Shown: piece by piece, positions 33,788 through 43,494 of the stretch
Layout of the letters: each line of letters starts with the position of its first letter
Position numbering within the stretch: the stretch's first letter is position 1
Origin: Candidatus Sulfotelmatobacter sp.
GTDB lineage: Bacteria > Acidobacteriota > Terriglobia > Terriglobales > Acidobacteriaceae
Assembly: GCA_036500765.1 (NCBI GenBank)
Contig: DASYBM010000002.1
Coordinates: 290,874 to 354,873, forward strand
Length of the DNA: 64,000 nucleotides
Reading direction: 5' to 3'
Translations under genes and position numbers: made by a program
The notes under the pieces: model-generated
Told to the model about the DNA's origin: nothing
What the model saw: the letters and a program-made list of their open reading frames with translations, nothing else
Database searches by the model: none

Positions 33788-34289
33788 GATGACTTCCTCC
33801 AGTTTGGCAGCGTGACTTTGGCGCTACCCGCACGCCTGGGGCATGCGTGAAATCTGAGTTGCGTCCCGGATCGGTAAACTTGATCGGTACAGATGGCCAG
33901 CAGTTTCGCTGAGCCGGCCCGCGCTGACGCGGCGCTGGGCCTGGAACTGTCGGGCGCCTTACCAAGCCGCGCCTGTGACCCCTTTCCATATACATGTCGG
34001 ATGCCAAATCGGAACTTAGGGTTGATCGCCTAAGTGATTGATATCTATAGAGATTATAGTGCCTTCGGGGCGGGAAAGATAGCTAGCGAGCACACGGCAG
34101 GGTAATTTTGGGAAACCTGATATAAAAACTGCGTGCAAAAAGCGGTCGTCAGTCGTCAATCGTTAGTCGTCGGTCGTTCGCGTCACAGTGCTGCGGGCGC
34201 TTCTCCGCGGAGCGGACGTGTCGTCCGCACCTTCGACAAGTGCTTAGCGAACGATTTTGATGGCGATTACCGGCGTGAACCGGCCAGCG
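33788..34289. other. 502-base spacer: structured leader and short repeats
   Basis: The part near the OmpA-like gene (about 33800-33990) folds into several GC-rich hairpins on the reverse strand, for example CGCATGCC-CCA-GGCGTGCG and GGCGC...GCGCC, with a GGGACGCAA word. The far part holds a CGTC/CGTTAGT repeat at 34145-34180 and a GCGGAC/GTCCGC palindrome at 34203-34222. No gene is supported. Confidence 0.6.
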
Positions 34290-35000
34290 CTAGCCAATGG
34301 CCGCCAAGGCCGCGAGTTCTCCGAGGCCTGAGATTTCCAGATCAGGCTGGGCTGTGGCGGCTTTCACGGCGCCGACGCCGGGGCGAGCCGAGGAACGGTT
34401 GACCCATACGGTGGCGAGTCCGAGCGCCTGCGCGGGGATCACATCGTGATAAATGCTCTGGCCGACATGCAGCACGCGATGGGCTGGCGCGTTGATTCGT
34501 CCCAAGGCTAGTTCGAAAATCTTCAACGACGGCTTGTACGCCCGGGCCTGCTGCGCGGTGATGACTTGGTCGAAATCTACCTCGAGCTTCGGACGCGTTT
34601 TGGCGAAGAGATCGTCGTCCACGTTGGAGAGAATCGCGAGGCGATAGCGAGTTTTGAGTTGGCGAAGGGCAGCGACGGTGTCGGGCCAGGGTAGCCACGT
34701 CGGAAGAGAATCAGGGAGTGAGCTTATTTCTTCGGCGGTGGGAGTGAGTCCGAGTTCGGCCCCGAACTGGCGGACTACCGACTGCAAAACTTCACGATAT
34801 GGCTGAAATAGGCCTTGTTCGGCGCGCTGCTCGAAATCTCCGTAGAGTTTGAGTATGGTGGCGTCGTCGATCTTTTCCCTGAGGCTGTTTTCGTGGGCGG
34901 CGAGGATGCGATGAAAGGCTGAGAGGATTCCGGACTCCCAGTCGATCAGGGTGCCGTAGCAATCGAAAGTCAGGATTTCGAAGCGGGAGAAGTCAAGCAT
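34290..35000 (-). CDS. HAD-superfamily hydrolase, haloacid dehalogenase type II-like
   Basis: Hydrolase of 236 residues. HAD motifs in order: ILTFDCYGTLIDWE (nucleophile Asp and acid Asp replaced in the usual CYGTL form), LAILSNVDDDL, KPSLKIFELALGRI and VGQSIYHDVIPAQALGLATVWVNR. The cap is of the C1 type seen in 2-haloacid dehalogenases and related phosphatases, so the true substrate is open. ATG 35000 is chosen over the longer ORF start at 35048, because the first strand begins four residues after it. Confidence 0.88.
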   Translation of the reverse strand: MLDFSRFEILTFDCYGTLIDWESGILSAFHRILAAHENSLREKIDDATILKLYGDFEQRAEQGLFQPYREVLQSVVRQFGAELGLTPTAEEISSLPDSLPTWLPWPDTVAALRQLKTRYRLAILSNVDDDLFAKTRPKLEVDFDQVITAQQARAYKPSLKIFELALGRINAPAHRVLHVGQSIYHDVIPAQALGLATVWVNRSSARPGVGAVKAATAQPDLEISGLGELAALAAIG

Positions 35001-35142
35001 GCGTGGCGGTTCCTGTTCAGCAAAATGGGCTGACATCCAGAATAGCAAGACGATCGCCAGCGACGATCATGAGGGTTGGCTACGCTACGGGTCGGTTAAG
35101 CGGGAGATTGCTCGCTTCGCCTGAAGAGCGGTTGAATAATCG

Positions 35143-36219
35143 TTAACGGCGGGGTTCGATACCGGGCGTGGCGGGAGTGCGTTCGGAGAATTCGTCGAAT
35201 TCGGGAGTGCTGTTCGCGGCGGGTTCGTCTGGCGGCGCGACTTTTTTTGGCGTCAGGAACTTTTCGGTGTTCAGGAGTGGGCGGCCGAGCGAAGCGTTGT
35301 AGCTGGTCCAGGGGCTGTCGAAACCGGATTCGCGCTCGAAGTGGGCGCGCATCGCTTCCATTTTGGAATCGAGGTCGTCGAGGTAGTGCAGCATGAGGGC
35401 TTCGGGGAACATCGGTAGTTTCGGCGAGCCGAAGTCGTACTGGCCGTGATGGCTGATGATGAGGTGCTCCAGCAGCGTTTTTAATTCCTCAGGAAATCCA
35501 GGGGCGGGAACGAGCGCAATCTTGGCCTGCAACATTTCCAGTTCGATGATCATGTGGCCGAGCAATTGGCCTTTGGTTGTATACGAGAAAGACCGGTTGT
35601 AGGTGAGTTCGTGGATCTTGCCGATATCGTGCAAGAACGCACCGGCGAGAAGCAGGTCGCGATTGATGGAAGGGTAGTTCTGACACATCAAGTCACAGGA
35701 ACGAAATAAAGAGACGACGTGATCGAGCAACCCGCCGATGTACGCGTGATGCAACGTCTTGGCAGCGGGAGCGTTGCGATAGGCGGCGGCGATCTGCGGA
35801 TCGTCCATGAAAGCCTGAATCACCAATCTGAGGTATACGTTCTGGATGGAGGCGACGAAGCTGGTCAGGGTTTGCCAGAGTCCGTCGATATCCTTGGTGG
35901 TTTTGGGGAGGTAGTCAGCAAAATCGATTTCGGATTCGCCCAGCTTGCGCAGCTTGTGGACCGTGAGCTGAAATCGGTTTTTATATTTGTTGATAAGGCC
36001 TTTGATTTTGAGGAAATCGTCCTGGTCGAAGGCGTCGAGAACTTCTTCGACGTTGTCCCACATTTTGGCTTCGAGTTGGCCGCTGCGATCGCCCAGAGTG
36101 AGCGCCAGGTAGGGGTCACCGGTTTTTTTGGGCTTGATCTGCTTACCCACGACGACGAAGGTCGAGGTCACGACCTTGTTCTCGTGGCGGGTGCAGTCGC
36201 AGATGTAGAAGTCTTTCAT
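35143..36219 (-). CDS. 3'-5' exoribonuclease of the YhaM type (OB fold plus HD domain)
   Basis: Protein of 358 residues. The N-terminal OB fold (about 1-115: TRHENKVVTSTFVVVGKQIKPKKTGDPYLALTLGDRSGQLEAKMWDN) is followed by an HD metal-dependent phosphohydrolase domain with HHAYIGGLLDHVVSL, AGAFLHDIGKIHEL and LEHLIISHHGQYDFGSPK. This order is that of YhaM/CBF1, which degrades RNA 3' to 5'. The C-terminal 60 residues are Pro/Glu-rich and outside the family. The start at ATG 36219 removes a 63-residue low-complexity N terminus of the longer ORF. Confidence 0.9.
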   Translation of the reverse strand: MKDFYICDCTRHENKVVTSTFVVVGKQIKPKKTGDPYLALTLGDRSGQLEAKMWDNVEEVLDAFDQDDFLKIKGLINKYKNRFQLTVHKLRKLGESEIDFADYLPKTTKDIDGLWQTLTSFVASIQNVYLRLVIQAFMDDPQIAAAYRNAPAAKTLHHAYIGGLLDHVVSLFRSCDLMCQNYPSINRDLLLAGAFLHDIGKIHELTYNRSFSYTTKGQLLGHMIIELEMLQAKIALVPAPGFPEELKTLLEHLIISHHGQYDFGSPKLPMFPEALMLHYLDDLDSKMEAMRAHFERESGFDSPWTSYNASLGRPLLNTEKFLTPKKVAPPDEPAANSTPEFDEFSERTPATPGIEPRR

Positions 36220-36415
36220 GCGGCGATTCCGGGCTGTTTGAGTATAAAGCAAGTAGGGCGGGAAAGTGCCGGTCGGGCTGGCGCGCCGGGCCGGTGGAGC
36301 GGGGAGATCGTCTTTTCGCCTGAAGAACGGCTCCACTTGACTGGCTAACGACGTTGGATGACAAGGCGATTCGTTATACTGCGACGAAACTTTTTGTACT
36401 CCGGCCAAACAAAGA

Positions 36416-37576
36416 CTAGAGAAAGCCCAGCTTTTTGTGTTTCTTTTTGAGCTTCTTGGCGTCGGTTTCTTTGGCGGCGACGGTTTCGACGGGCTGGGTC
36501 TGGTTCGGGCTCATACCCGTGTCGACGTAGCCGTCGGCGTATTTAATGTAGGCGTCTTCGCGCAGCTTAGTGAGGTAGGCACGGAGAGCGGGCTGCAATT
36601 TCTGATAGTAGAGCTGATCCTGAATTCTTCCAACTACGTCCTTAAACGGGGGAATGCCGGCCATCTGGTGGTCGACAACTTTCAGGATCACGTAGCCCTG
36701 CTTGGTGCGGATCACGTCGGTGACTTCGCCGGCTTTCATAGCGAATGTCTTATCTTCCAGTTCTTTGGCGAGTTTGCCGCGCTCAAATGTGCCGAGATTA
36801 CCGCCATCGGCGGCCGAGGGACCGTCTGAGTATTTCTTGGCGATGTCTTCAAAAGCGGCCCCGTCGTGAATTTGTTTGAGGAGATCCTTGGCCTTAGTTT
36901 CAGCAGCCGCGAGTGCGGCGGCATCGGCGGCCTGCTTCGCCGCGTTGTCGGCGGGAGGTTGAGCCGGAGCGGCAGCGTTGGCATCGGTTGCCGCTGGCGT
37001 CACTGCGGGCGCGGGTTCTGAGACTTTGGGTGCAACCAGAATTTCACTGAGGCGGATGAACTCCGGACCCTCCATCTCGGCTTTGTGGTCGTCGTAGAAC
37101 TTTTGCTCCTCTTCCTTGGTGACGCTTAAATGCTGGCTGACTTCCTCGCCGATCACCTTCTGAGTGATGATCTGGTTGCGCATGTTCTGCTTGAAATCTT
37201 CCCAGGAGACGCCTTGCTTGGTGGCTTCTTTCTCAAGCGCTTCGAGCGAATCCAGCTTCATGTCTTTGCGCATCTTGTCGAGTTGCTTGATAAGCTCAGT
37301 GTCGCCGGTGATGCCGAGGTCTTTGCCTTTGTCGAGAAGAAGCTGCTGGTCGACGAGATCGCGGAGCACGTCTTTCTCGCGATCGGCGTAGACTTTGTCG
37401 GGATCGGGAGGGTTCTGCTGCTTGATTTCGTCTCGAAGCTGATCTTTACTGCGCTCGAACTCCGAACGGGTGATGATCTGGTTGTTGACGCGGGTAATGA
37501 TCTCTTCGACGACCTGGCCGGTCGAAAGGGCGGGCAGACAGGTCAAACCAATCAGTACGAGGGGAAGCTTCTTCAT
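36416..37576 (-). CDS. Periplasmic peptidyl-prolyl isomerase (SurA/PrsA-like parvulin)
   Basis: Chaperone of 386 residues. Signal peptide (MKKLPLVLIGLTCLPALSTG), then a SurA-N-like helical domain (VNNQIITRSEFERSKDQLR), and a parvulin domain (about 180-310) interrupted by a long Ala/Pro-rich insert at about 195-245 (TPAATDANAAAPAQPPADNAAKQA). Parvulin features remain: LSEILVAPK and DLLKQIHDGAAFEDIAKKYSDGPSAADGGNLGTFERGKL. The C terminus is Lys-rich. It should assist folding of outer-membrane or secreted proteins. Stands alone, 196 bases from the YhaM gene. Confidence 0.9.
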   Translation of the reverse strand: MKKLPLVLIGLTCLPALSTGQVVEEIITRVNNQIITRSEFERSKDQLRDEIKQQNPPDPDKVYADREKDVLRDLVDQQLLLDKGKDLGITGDTELIKQLDKMRKDMKLDSLEALEKEATKQGVSWEDFKQNMRNQIITQKVIGEEVSQHLSVTKEEEQKFYDDHKAEMEGPEFIRLSEILVAPKVSEPAPAVTPAATDANAAAPAQPPADNAAKQAADAAALAAAETKAKDLLKQIHDGAAFEDIAKKYSDGPSAADGGNLGTFERGKLAKELEDKTFAMKAGEVTDVIRTKQGYVILKVVDHQMAGIPPFKDVVGRIQDQLYYQKLQPALRAYLTKLREDAYIKYADGYVDTGMSPNQTQPVETVAAKETDAKKLKKKHKKLGFL

Positions 37577-37690
37577 AGTATTCGTTGGGCCACCACGTTT
37601 GAATTGAAAAGGATGGCAAGACCGATTTCGTTATTTTACTCCCTCCGAGCGCAGGCCGTGTAAGACCGCCGATTTGACTTCGACAGTCCA

Positions 37691-38470
37691 CTACTCCGTT
37701 CGAACCAGGGCCAGGGCGGTTTGGTCGTCGGACACTGGGGAATTGCCGGCGAATTCTGCGACCGCGTTCAGGACGGAGATACAAAGGGCTTTGGCACCGC
37801 TGGGTGGGGCAGCTCGGAAGATCTGGCCGACGCGGTCCAGGCCGAATTCCGTGGTGGAATCTCCCGTTTGGCCCATACAGGCGACGACTCCGTGGGAAAC
37901 TAGCAGCAGCTCTGCTCCTTTTTCCAATCCGACAGTGGGTGCGTCGGCGGTAGCGTGGGAAAACAGCCCAAGAGGCAGCCCTCTGGAAGCGAGCTCGGCG
38001 ATGCCCTTGCTATCGCGGAGGAGACCGGGAGTGTGTCCGGCGTTGGCGTAGCAAAGAGTGCCGAAGACCTCGTGGTAGCAGCCGATGAAGGCCGGGCAGG
38101 ATCGGACACCGCCGACGGCTTCGCCGCCCGCCATGTCGATGAGGCCGCGATTAATCCGCAGGCTGAGTTCGGTCATCGCTTCCGATTCATTGATATCGGA
38201 ACGGGAAAAGAGTTCGGTGCCGACGGTGCGAAAAATTTCCTGCGCGGCGGCGAGAACGCTCCGGTTGTCGTCGCGGCGTCCGGAAACATCGAGCAGGCCG
38301 AACAGGACTCGTTCGGGGCTGACCCGGATAGAGTCGTAGAAATCTCCGGCGACGCGTTTGCCGATGAAGACCGATGCAATGTCAGCACCTTCGATCCTGG
38401 GAAAGACGGTCGTGACGGGCTCGGCCGTGGGCAAAGAATTGGCGTCGCGGGAGTGAAAGAGGGAATGCAT
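37691..38470 (-). CDS. PP2C-type serine phosphatase, SpoIIE family
   Basis: Phosphatase of 259 residues with the SpoIIE/RsbU catalytic core: GKRVAGDFYD (metal-binding Asp), FGLLDVSGRRD, CYANAGHTPGLL and SDDQTALALVR. The first about 40 residues are short and hold no PAS, GAF or receiver domain, so any input must come from another protein. Such phosphatases usually act on an anti-anti-sigma factor; none is adjacent. ATG 38470 is chosen to drop a basic N-terminal extension of the longer ORF. Confidence 0.85.
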   Translation of the reverse strand: MHSLFHSRDANSLPTAEPVTTVFPRIEGADIASVFIGKRVAGDFYDSIRVSPERVLFGLLDVSGRRDDNRSVLAAAQEIFRTVGTELFSRSDINESEAMTELSLRINRGLIDMAGGEAVGGVRSCPAFIGCYHEVFGTLCYANAGHTPGLLRDSKGIAELASRGLPLGLFSHATADAPTVGLEKGAELLLVSHGVVACMGQTGDSTTEFGLDRVGQIFRAAPPSGAKALCISVLNAVAEFAGNSPVSDDQTALALVRTE

Positions 38471-38575
38471 AGAGCGACAGGTCCAAAGCCGAAAGTAGCA
38501 CAGACGCAGGGACCGAGCAAACCGCGGGGCACGAAGGGTGGAGCGATTAGAATTCTGGGATGCCACGGTCGAATG

Positions 38576-38670
38576 GGCGTCAGGCGTCGGGCATCAGACC
38601 GCGGACCTTAGAACCGCGGACTTAGGACGTTCGAACAACGTTTAGAGTTTAGACGAGCAACGTTTGAAGC
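38576..38670. repeat. Degenerate repeats: GCGTCGGG, ACCGCGGACTTAG and AACGTTTAGA units
   Basis: Three different short units follow each other in one spacer between two reverse-strand genes: GGCGTC-AGGCGTCGGGC, then ACCGCGGACCTTAG and ACCGCGGACTTAG, then AACGTTTAGAGTTTAGACGA. None is related to the coding sequence next to it. Confidence 0.7.
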
Positions 38671-38755
38671 TTCGGCCAAGACAGGGTCTTCCAACAAAAT
38701 TGTGTGACGATGCCCAGGGCCGGACGCCTGATGCCTCCCCTGCGAAGACAGGTAG

Positions 38756-40186
38756 CTATTCGCCATATTTGTCGGAGAGATACTTCGCGAGGTCCGTCTC
38801 GAGTTGACCGTAGTCGGAGTGGATGGTGGCGCGCAGGGCGGCTTCGGTGGAATTGCCTTGGCCGATGCGCTCCAGAATGCGTTGAATGTCGCTGAGTCCG
38901 TACGACTCATTGATAAAGGAAACGGCGGCCAACGATTCGGCGTAGGCCAGATTGGCCTCGGCGGGGGAGAAGCGCTGGAAGCTTCCTTCGAGAACATTGA
39001 GCGGAATATTGCGTTGCGTTTTGAAAAGCACTGAGAGCTGGCGGCCATTGCCGCCGAGACTTTTGGGCTCGAGGAATTGGGCAATGCCTTCATGCAGCCA
39101 GGGCGGGCAGCGGCCGGCGGAGAGGTGGTTAATAAAAGAGTGCGCGAGTTCGTGTTTGAGCACATGAGCGAGCGCCGGGGTCAGAGAGTTCAGGCCGTGG
39201 ATGGGAATGCGCAGCTTGCCGTCGTTCATGGCGCCAGACCATGCTGGCGCCTGAGTGACATCGAAAAATTCCTGTTCGGTATAGAGAGTGACGAGAATGT
39301 TGTCGCGCGGCGGGCTGCCGAGATCGCGAGCCAGATCGTCATAGTCGGCTTCGAGGGCAGCAATGATCTGACCGCGAAAAGCCTCGGAGGTCTGCTGGCC
39401 TTCGTAATGCAGAATGAAATGGGTGCTTTCGCCCTGTGCGAAATCAGATTCGACGCTTTGCTCGCGCTGAGCCTTAGCGAGTAATCGCTGAACCGCCGCA
39501 TCGGGGCGCAATTCGAGGGAACACTTCCAGGAGACAACTGCGTCCTTGGTGTGATCGGACGCGAACTGGGCGTAGCCGAGCATGGTGTAGGCATCGGGGG
39601 AATTGGGCGCGGTCCGGACGGCGCGCTGAGCATAGGACAGCGACTGGGCGGCATTTCCCGTGCGGACAAGCAACGCGGCGTAATAAATAAGGATCGTAGA
39701 ATTGTCGGGCTGAAAGCGGAGTGCGCTTTCGAAGTACAGCCGGGATTGAGCGACGTTGCCGTGTTCGAATTCAAACTTACCAGCAATAAAGTCGGCGGTT
39801 GCGCTCAGCTCAGGGTTGCCTTTTGCTTCAAGGCCGGAAAGCACATCCGTGCTGACTTTGCCTTCTTTGACGATCCGGGCGACAAGATCCCCTTCATTGG
39901 CCAGGCTGTCGGCTGGAGTAAATACGGGAAGGTCGGCGGCCTTCGTACTTCCAGTCGTACCGGATGCGGAATGAACTGGCATTCCTCCGGCTTCGACGTG
40001 GTCGACGACAGACTTGGGAACGGCGTAGGAGTCTTCGCCGATGTCGTATTCGTAGTGATTGCCCTTTTCGTGGACCTCATCCGCTAGGATGGTGCGGCCG
40101 TTCTTGAGGTAGATGGTGTCCGCCCATGCGCCGGCACTGGAGAGCAGCAGCGCAGTAAAGCAGAGAATGGTGACACGCAGGCGCAT
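38756..40186 (-). CDS. TPR protein with a gluzincin (DUF1570/peptidase MA-like) domain
   Basis: Exported protein of 476 residues. A signal peptide ends at AWA, followed by a DTIYLKNGRTI strand-rich start typical of acidobacterial envelope proteins, TPR-like helix pairs (about 130-240: GNVAQSRLYFESALRFQPDNSTILIYYAALLVRTG) and a C-terminal metalloprotease domain with KHELAHSFINH (HExxH) and downstream WLHEGIAQFLE, where the Glu is the third zinc ligand. It may be an active zinc peptidase or a degenerate relative that binds peptides; the motif is intact. Confidence 0.8.
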   Translation of the reverse strand: MRLRVTILCFTALLLSSAGAWADTIYLKNGRTILADEVHEKGNHYEYDIGEDSYAVPKSVVDHVEAGGMPVHSASGTTGSTKAADLPVFTPADSLANEGDLVARIVKEGKVSTDVLSGLEAKGNPELSATADFIAGKFEFEHGNVAQSRLYFESALRFQPDNSTILIYYAALLVRTGNAAQSLSYAQRAVRTAPNSPDAYTMLGYAQFASDHTKDAVVSWKCSLELRPDAAVQRLLAKAQREQSVESDFAQGESTHFILHYEGQQTSEAFRGQIIAALEADYDDLARDLGSPPRDNILVTLYTEQEFFDVTQAPAWSGAMNDGKLRIPIHGLNSLTPALAHVLKHELAHSFINHLSAGRCPPWLHEGIAQFLEPKSLGGNGRQLSVLFKTQRNIPLNVLEGSFQRFSPAEANLAYAESLAAVSFINESYGLSDIQRILERIGQGNSTEAALRATIHSDYGQLETDLAKYLSDKYGE

Positions 40187-40224
40187 TCAGGCGCATTCTA
40201 GCAACGGAGGGTGATCCTACTCAC

Positions 40225-42789
40225 GTGACGAAGGTACTAACGAAGATGGCAAGCTTACGGGTCGCGCTGGCGATTATTGCGTTGACAGCTGCTTGCGCTG
40301 CTGGCAGCAACCCTCCGGAGAAGCCGGCGGAAGCGCTCTATCTACAACTGGGACAGGTAGGCCTCGATCCGGCGAGGGTGTATCACGTGCGGGGCGCGTC
40401 CCTGGATCGATCGGCCATTCACATCAGTTTGGAGGATGGAACTATCGGGTTCACCGAGGACGTGATGGGCCGTATTACCGGAGCGTTTTTCGAAGGCGAC
40501 GGCGAAGTTCTGCTGACGCCTCCCAACAGCGTCGAGCGGAAATCGATGAGCCTGTTCACCGGGATGGCGATATTGGAAGAACATTTTGCCACTGCATATT
40601 TTCGCTTCAACGATGACGCCGCCAATGATTTGCGGCCCGATTTGCGCGCCAGCGACAACCAGAAGGAGTTTGTGGAGCATTGGGGAGTGACGGCACGGAA
40701 TCTGGCGCAAGCCGACGCCATGCGGCTGCTGGTGACTTTTAGCCGGATGCTGCCGGGGAATGGAACCGCACCCATATCAGAGCGCGCGAACTTTTTGGGC
40801 CGCGCACCCGACCAGTTTCTGCACGCGCGGCTGCAAGGATTGAACCTCGGCGTTTTCGATGTGGTTTTCGATTCACTGTCGACAGAACAAGTGGAAGCCG
40901 GACAGCCGAAGACCGCGACGAACGGTATTACTTACTACGACGTTTGGAGTTCATTTGCGCCCAACACCCCGGCGACGGGGAGAACGGCGGTCGGCAGTAC
41001 CTCGGCTCCCGGCAATCCGAGTCCGCGCGAAGACTGGATCGCGGTCGAGCGCTATACGATTCGGACGGTGGTCGAACCTCCCAAGCGCATTCATGCGCGG
41101 GCGCGCTTGCAGCTCAACGTGCGAGAAGGTGGAACGCGCGCTCTCTTGTTCGAGCTTTCGCGATTCCTGCAGGTCGAGAGCGTGACGCTGGACGGTCAGG
41201 CGGTGGAGTTCATTCACAATCCAGCCGTAGAAGGGACGCAGCTTTCCCGGCGGGGAAATGACATTGTTGCGGTAGTTCTGCCGGAGCCGGTGCGAGAGGG
41301 ACAGAAGCTGAATCTCGAATTTGTGTATGGCGGTGAAGTGTTGGCGGAAGCGGGCAGCGGATTGCTTTACGTGGGCGCACGAGGAACGTGGTATCCGAAT
41401 CGCGGGATGGGGATGGCGGATTTCGATTTGCAGTTCGAATTTCCCCAGGGCTGGACGCTGGTGGCGACGGGGAAACCGACGGCGGTTTCGCAGGACGAGA
41501 CGGTGCCGCAGCATGGTCAGGCAACTGATGGTCAGCAAAGGTTGCGCTGGGTGTCGGAGCGGCCGATTCCGCTGGCGGGCTTCAACCTGGGCAAGTATAA
41601 AGTGGCGGCGGCCCAGGCCGGAAGCGTCACGGTCGAGACCTATGCGACGGCCGGAGTGGAGCGCGACTTCCCGACTCCACCCATACAGGTGGTTGAGTCG
41701 AGTCCATCGAATACTCCTTCCCGGCGAGGGCCGCAGGTAATCGAACCGATCCGGCCGTCGCCGTCGAGTAATGAAGCCGCGGTGGCAGAGGCCGCGGCGC
41801 GGGCGATTCAATATTACTCTGAGCGATTCGGGCCGTACCCCTACAGTCACCTGGCTTTGACGCAGATGCCGGGGCCGGAAAGTCAGGGATGGCCCGGGTT
41901 GGTGTTTCTATCCTCATATGCATTTCTCGATCGAGCGGAGGGTGAGCAACTGCACTACCCGCCGTATCGAATTCTGTTGCAGGAATCGATTCCGGCGCAC
42001 GAGACAGCGCATCAGTGGTGGGGCGACCTGGTTACGTGGAAAAGCTACCGCGACCAGTGGTTTTCCGAAGGGCTGGCGAATTACTGCGCCATGATGATAC
42101 TGCAAGAAAAAGATGCCGCCGGTTTTCGGCTGGTGATGGAAAAGTATCGCCGGGATTTGGTCGAAAAAAATAAAGACGGATCGTCTCCGATGGATGCGGG
42201 GCCGGTGACCCTGGGGACGCGGCTGCTGTCGTCCAAATCTCCGGAAGGCTACGAAGAGATTCTCTACGGCCGGGGAACATGGTTATTTCATATGCTGCGG
42301 TCGATGATGAAAGATGCTTCCACAGCAGAGAGCGGAGGCAAGGGCGGCAGTGCGGAGGAACCCTTCGTGCGGTCGTTGCGAAAGGTGCGGGAGAGGTACG
42401 AAGGGAAATCGATCAGCACCAGCCAACTGATCGACGTTTTTGCGGAGGATCTTCCCCCCTCGCTGCGTTATGAAGGGAAAAAATCGCTGGATTGGTTCCT
42501 GGCCGGCTGGGTCAACGGAACCGCTTTGCCCAGGCTGGAGCTGAAAGGAGTGAAATTCATTCCCAAAGGTGCGGGCAGCGTGGTGACGGGGACGATTTTG
42601 CAGAAGGACGCATCGGAGGACCTGGTGACATCGGTTCCGGTGTATGCGGTTATGACTGGGAAACAGGTGGTATTACTGGGCCGCGTATTCGCCGATGGCG
42701 AGGAGTCTGCGTTCCGTTTGCCAGCTCCGGCCGGAGCGCACAAGATCGTACTCGACCCTCAAGAGACGGTTCTGACCAGTCCGCGATAG
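40225..42789 (+). CDS. M1-family zinc aminopeptidase, exported
   Basis: Large protein of 854 residues; GTG 40225 or ATG 40246. Signal peptide with a lipobox-like LTAAC (about residue 24). The N-terminal half is beta-rich, and the catalytic domain has HETAHQWWGD (His592, HExxH) and WFSEGLANYCAMM with the third ligand Glu. A C-terminal tail of about 90 residues forms another beta domain. The M1 exopeptidase signature GxMEN is not obvious, so strict aminopeptidase activity is uncertain. Divergent from the preceding TPR-peptidase gene, 38 bases apart, and possibly paired with it. Confidence 0.82.
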   Translation: MTKVLTKMASLRVALAIIALTAACAAGSNPPEKPAEALYLQLGQVGLDPARVYHVRGASLDRSAIHISLEDGTIGFTEDVMGRITGAFFEGDGEVLLTPPNSVERKSMSLFTGMAILEEHFATAYFRFNDDAANDLRPDLRASDNQKEFVEHWGVTARNLAQADAMRLLVTFSRMLPGNGTAPISERANFLGRAPDQFLHARLQGLNLGVFDVVFDSLSTEQVEAGQPKTATNGITYYDVWSSFAPNTPATGRTAVGSTSAPGNPSPREDWIAVERYTIRTVVEPPKRIHARARLQLNVREGGTRALLFELSRFLQVESVTLDGQAVEFIHNPAVEGTQLSRRGNDIVAVVLPEPVREGQKLNLEFVYGGEVLAEAGSGLLYVGARGTWYPNRGMGMADFDLQFEFPQGWTLVATGKPTAVSQDETVPQHGQATDGQQRLRWVSERPIPLAGFNLGKYKVAAAQAGSVTVETYATAGVERDFPTPPIQVVESSPSNTPSRRGPQVIEPIRPSPSSNEAAVAEAAARAIQYYSERFGPYPYSHLALTQMPGPESQGWPGLVFLSSYAFLDRAEGEQLHYPPYRILLQESIPAHETAHQWWGDLVTWKSYRDQWFSEGLANYCAMMILQEKDAAGFRLVMEKYRRDLVEKNKDGSSPMDAGPVTLGTRLLSSKSPEGYEEILYGRGTWLFHMLRSMMKDASTAESGGKGGSAEEPFVRSLRKVRERYEGKSISTSQLIDVFAEDLPPSLRYEGKKSLDWFLAGWVNGTALPRLELKGVKFIPKGAGSVVTGTILQKDASEDLVTSVPVYAVMTGKQVVLLGRVFADGEESAFRLPAPAGAHKIVLDPQETVLTSPR

Positions 42790-42880
42790 CAGCCATCATG
42801 AATCAGGGATCGATGCACTTTCCTGAATTGGACTTCTATTCCATACTTCCTTCCCAAAAGGGCCAGCGGAAAATGGTCAC

Positions 42881-42899
42881 GCACAAAGCCCGCTTGTGC
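42881..42899. terminator. Hairpin after the M1 peptidase gene
   Basis: GCACAA-AGCCCGC-TTGTGC, six perfect base pairs, 91 bases after the stop. No T-run, so only a weak case for termination; the same spacer holds no gene. Confidence 0.3.
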
Positions 42900-43019
42900 G
42901 ATCTTGGGAAAAAGCCCTCGTAAGCGCTAGATTTTCTTGGCCCGGTCCCTGTCAAGCGCATTCAGCGCGCCTGGCAACTCATTTGCATGTGCCTCGGCAG
43001 ATCGGGAACATCCATAACT

Positions 43020-43460
43020 ATGAGCTTGCAAATCGGCGAGACGCCGGAAGAAATAAGCGGATCGAGTCTTGCGACCAAAGAAACGAGATTACAGAGAGAA
43101 ACAATACTGTTGGTCGAAGACGAGGCATTCGTCCGGGAAGTGACCTGTGAAATTCTACGCTCTGCCGGATATCGAGTATTGACTGCAAAGAATGCGGCGG
43201 AAGCGGCCTGCGTTTACCAAGCGAGACGCGATCAGGTGGAACTCCTGCTGACGGATATGATTCTGCCGAGCGAATCCGGACTCGCTTTGTCGGAAAGACT
43301 TCGAAAAGACGATCCGGAGCTGAAGGTCTTGCTGGTCACGGGATATACCGAGCAGATTGCGAGGCTGGCACAGATGCAGGAGGAATGTTTGGCCAAGCCG
43401 TTTTCGTCGGACGTGCTGCTGCGGCGAGTGCGGCAAGCGCTGGATCGAAGGGAGGTGTGA
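43020..43460 (+). CDS. Single-domain response regulator
   Basis: Receiver-only protein of 146 residues. Acidic residues ED near 33-35, phosphoacceptor Asp79 in LLLTDMILPSESG, conserved Thr in LLVTGYTE and Lys in CLAKPFSSD; the rest ends after the last helix. ATG 43020 is used; the ORF reaches 42987. The N-terminal 25 residues are extra. It sits beside the chemotaxis genes on the other strand, without an output domain, so it may act by phosphotransfer or protein binding. Confidence 0.85.
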   Translation: MSLQIGETPEEISGSSLATKETRLQRETILLVEDEAFVREVTCEILRSAGYRVLTAKNAAEAACVYQARRDQVELLLTDMILPSESGLALSERLRKDDPELKVLLVTGYTEQIARLAQMQEECLAKPFSSDVLLRRVRQALDRREV

Positions 43461-43494
43461 TCGCAACCGGTGTGATTGAAAGAAGGCAGAGGGG

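Noticed and set aside
33788..34000. Cyclic di-GMP-I (GEMM) riboswitch before the OmpA-like gene
   Set aside because: GGGACGCAA and GGTAGC are present, but the GNRA-type loop and the CACAGGGCAAACC part of the motif are missing, so a structured leader is all I can support.
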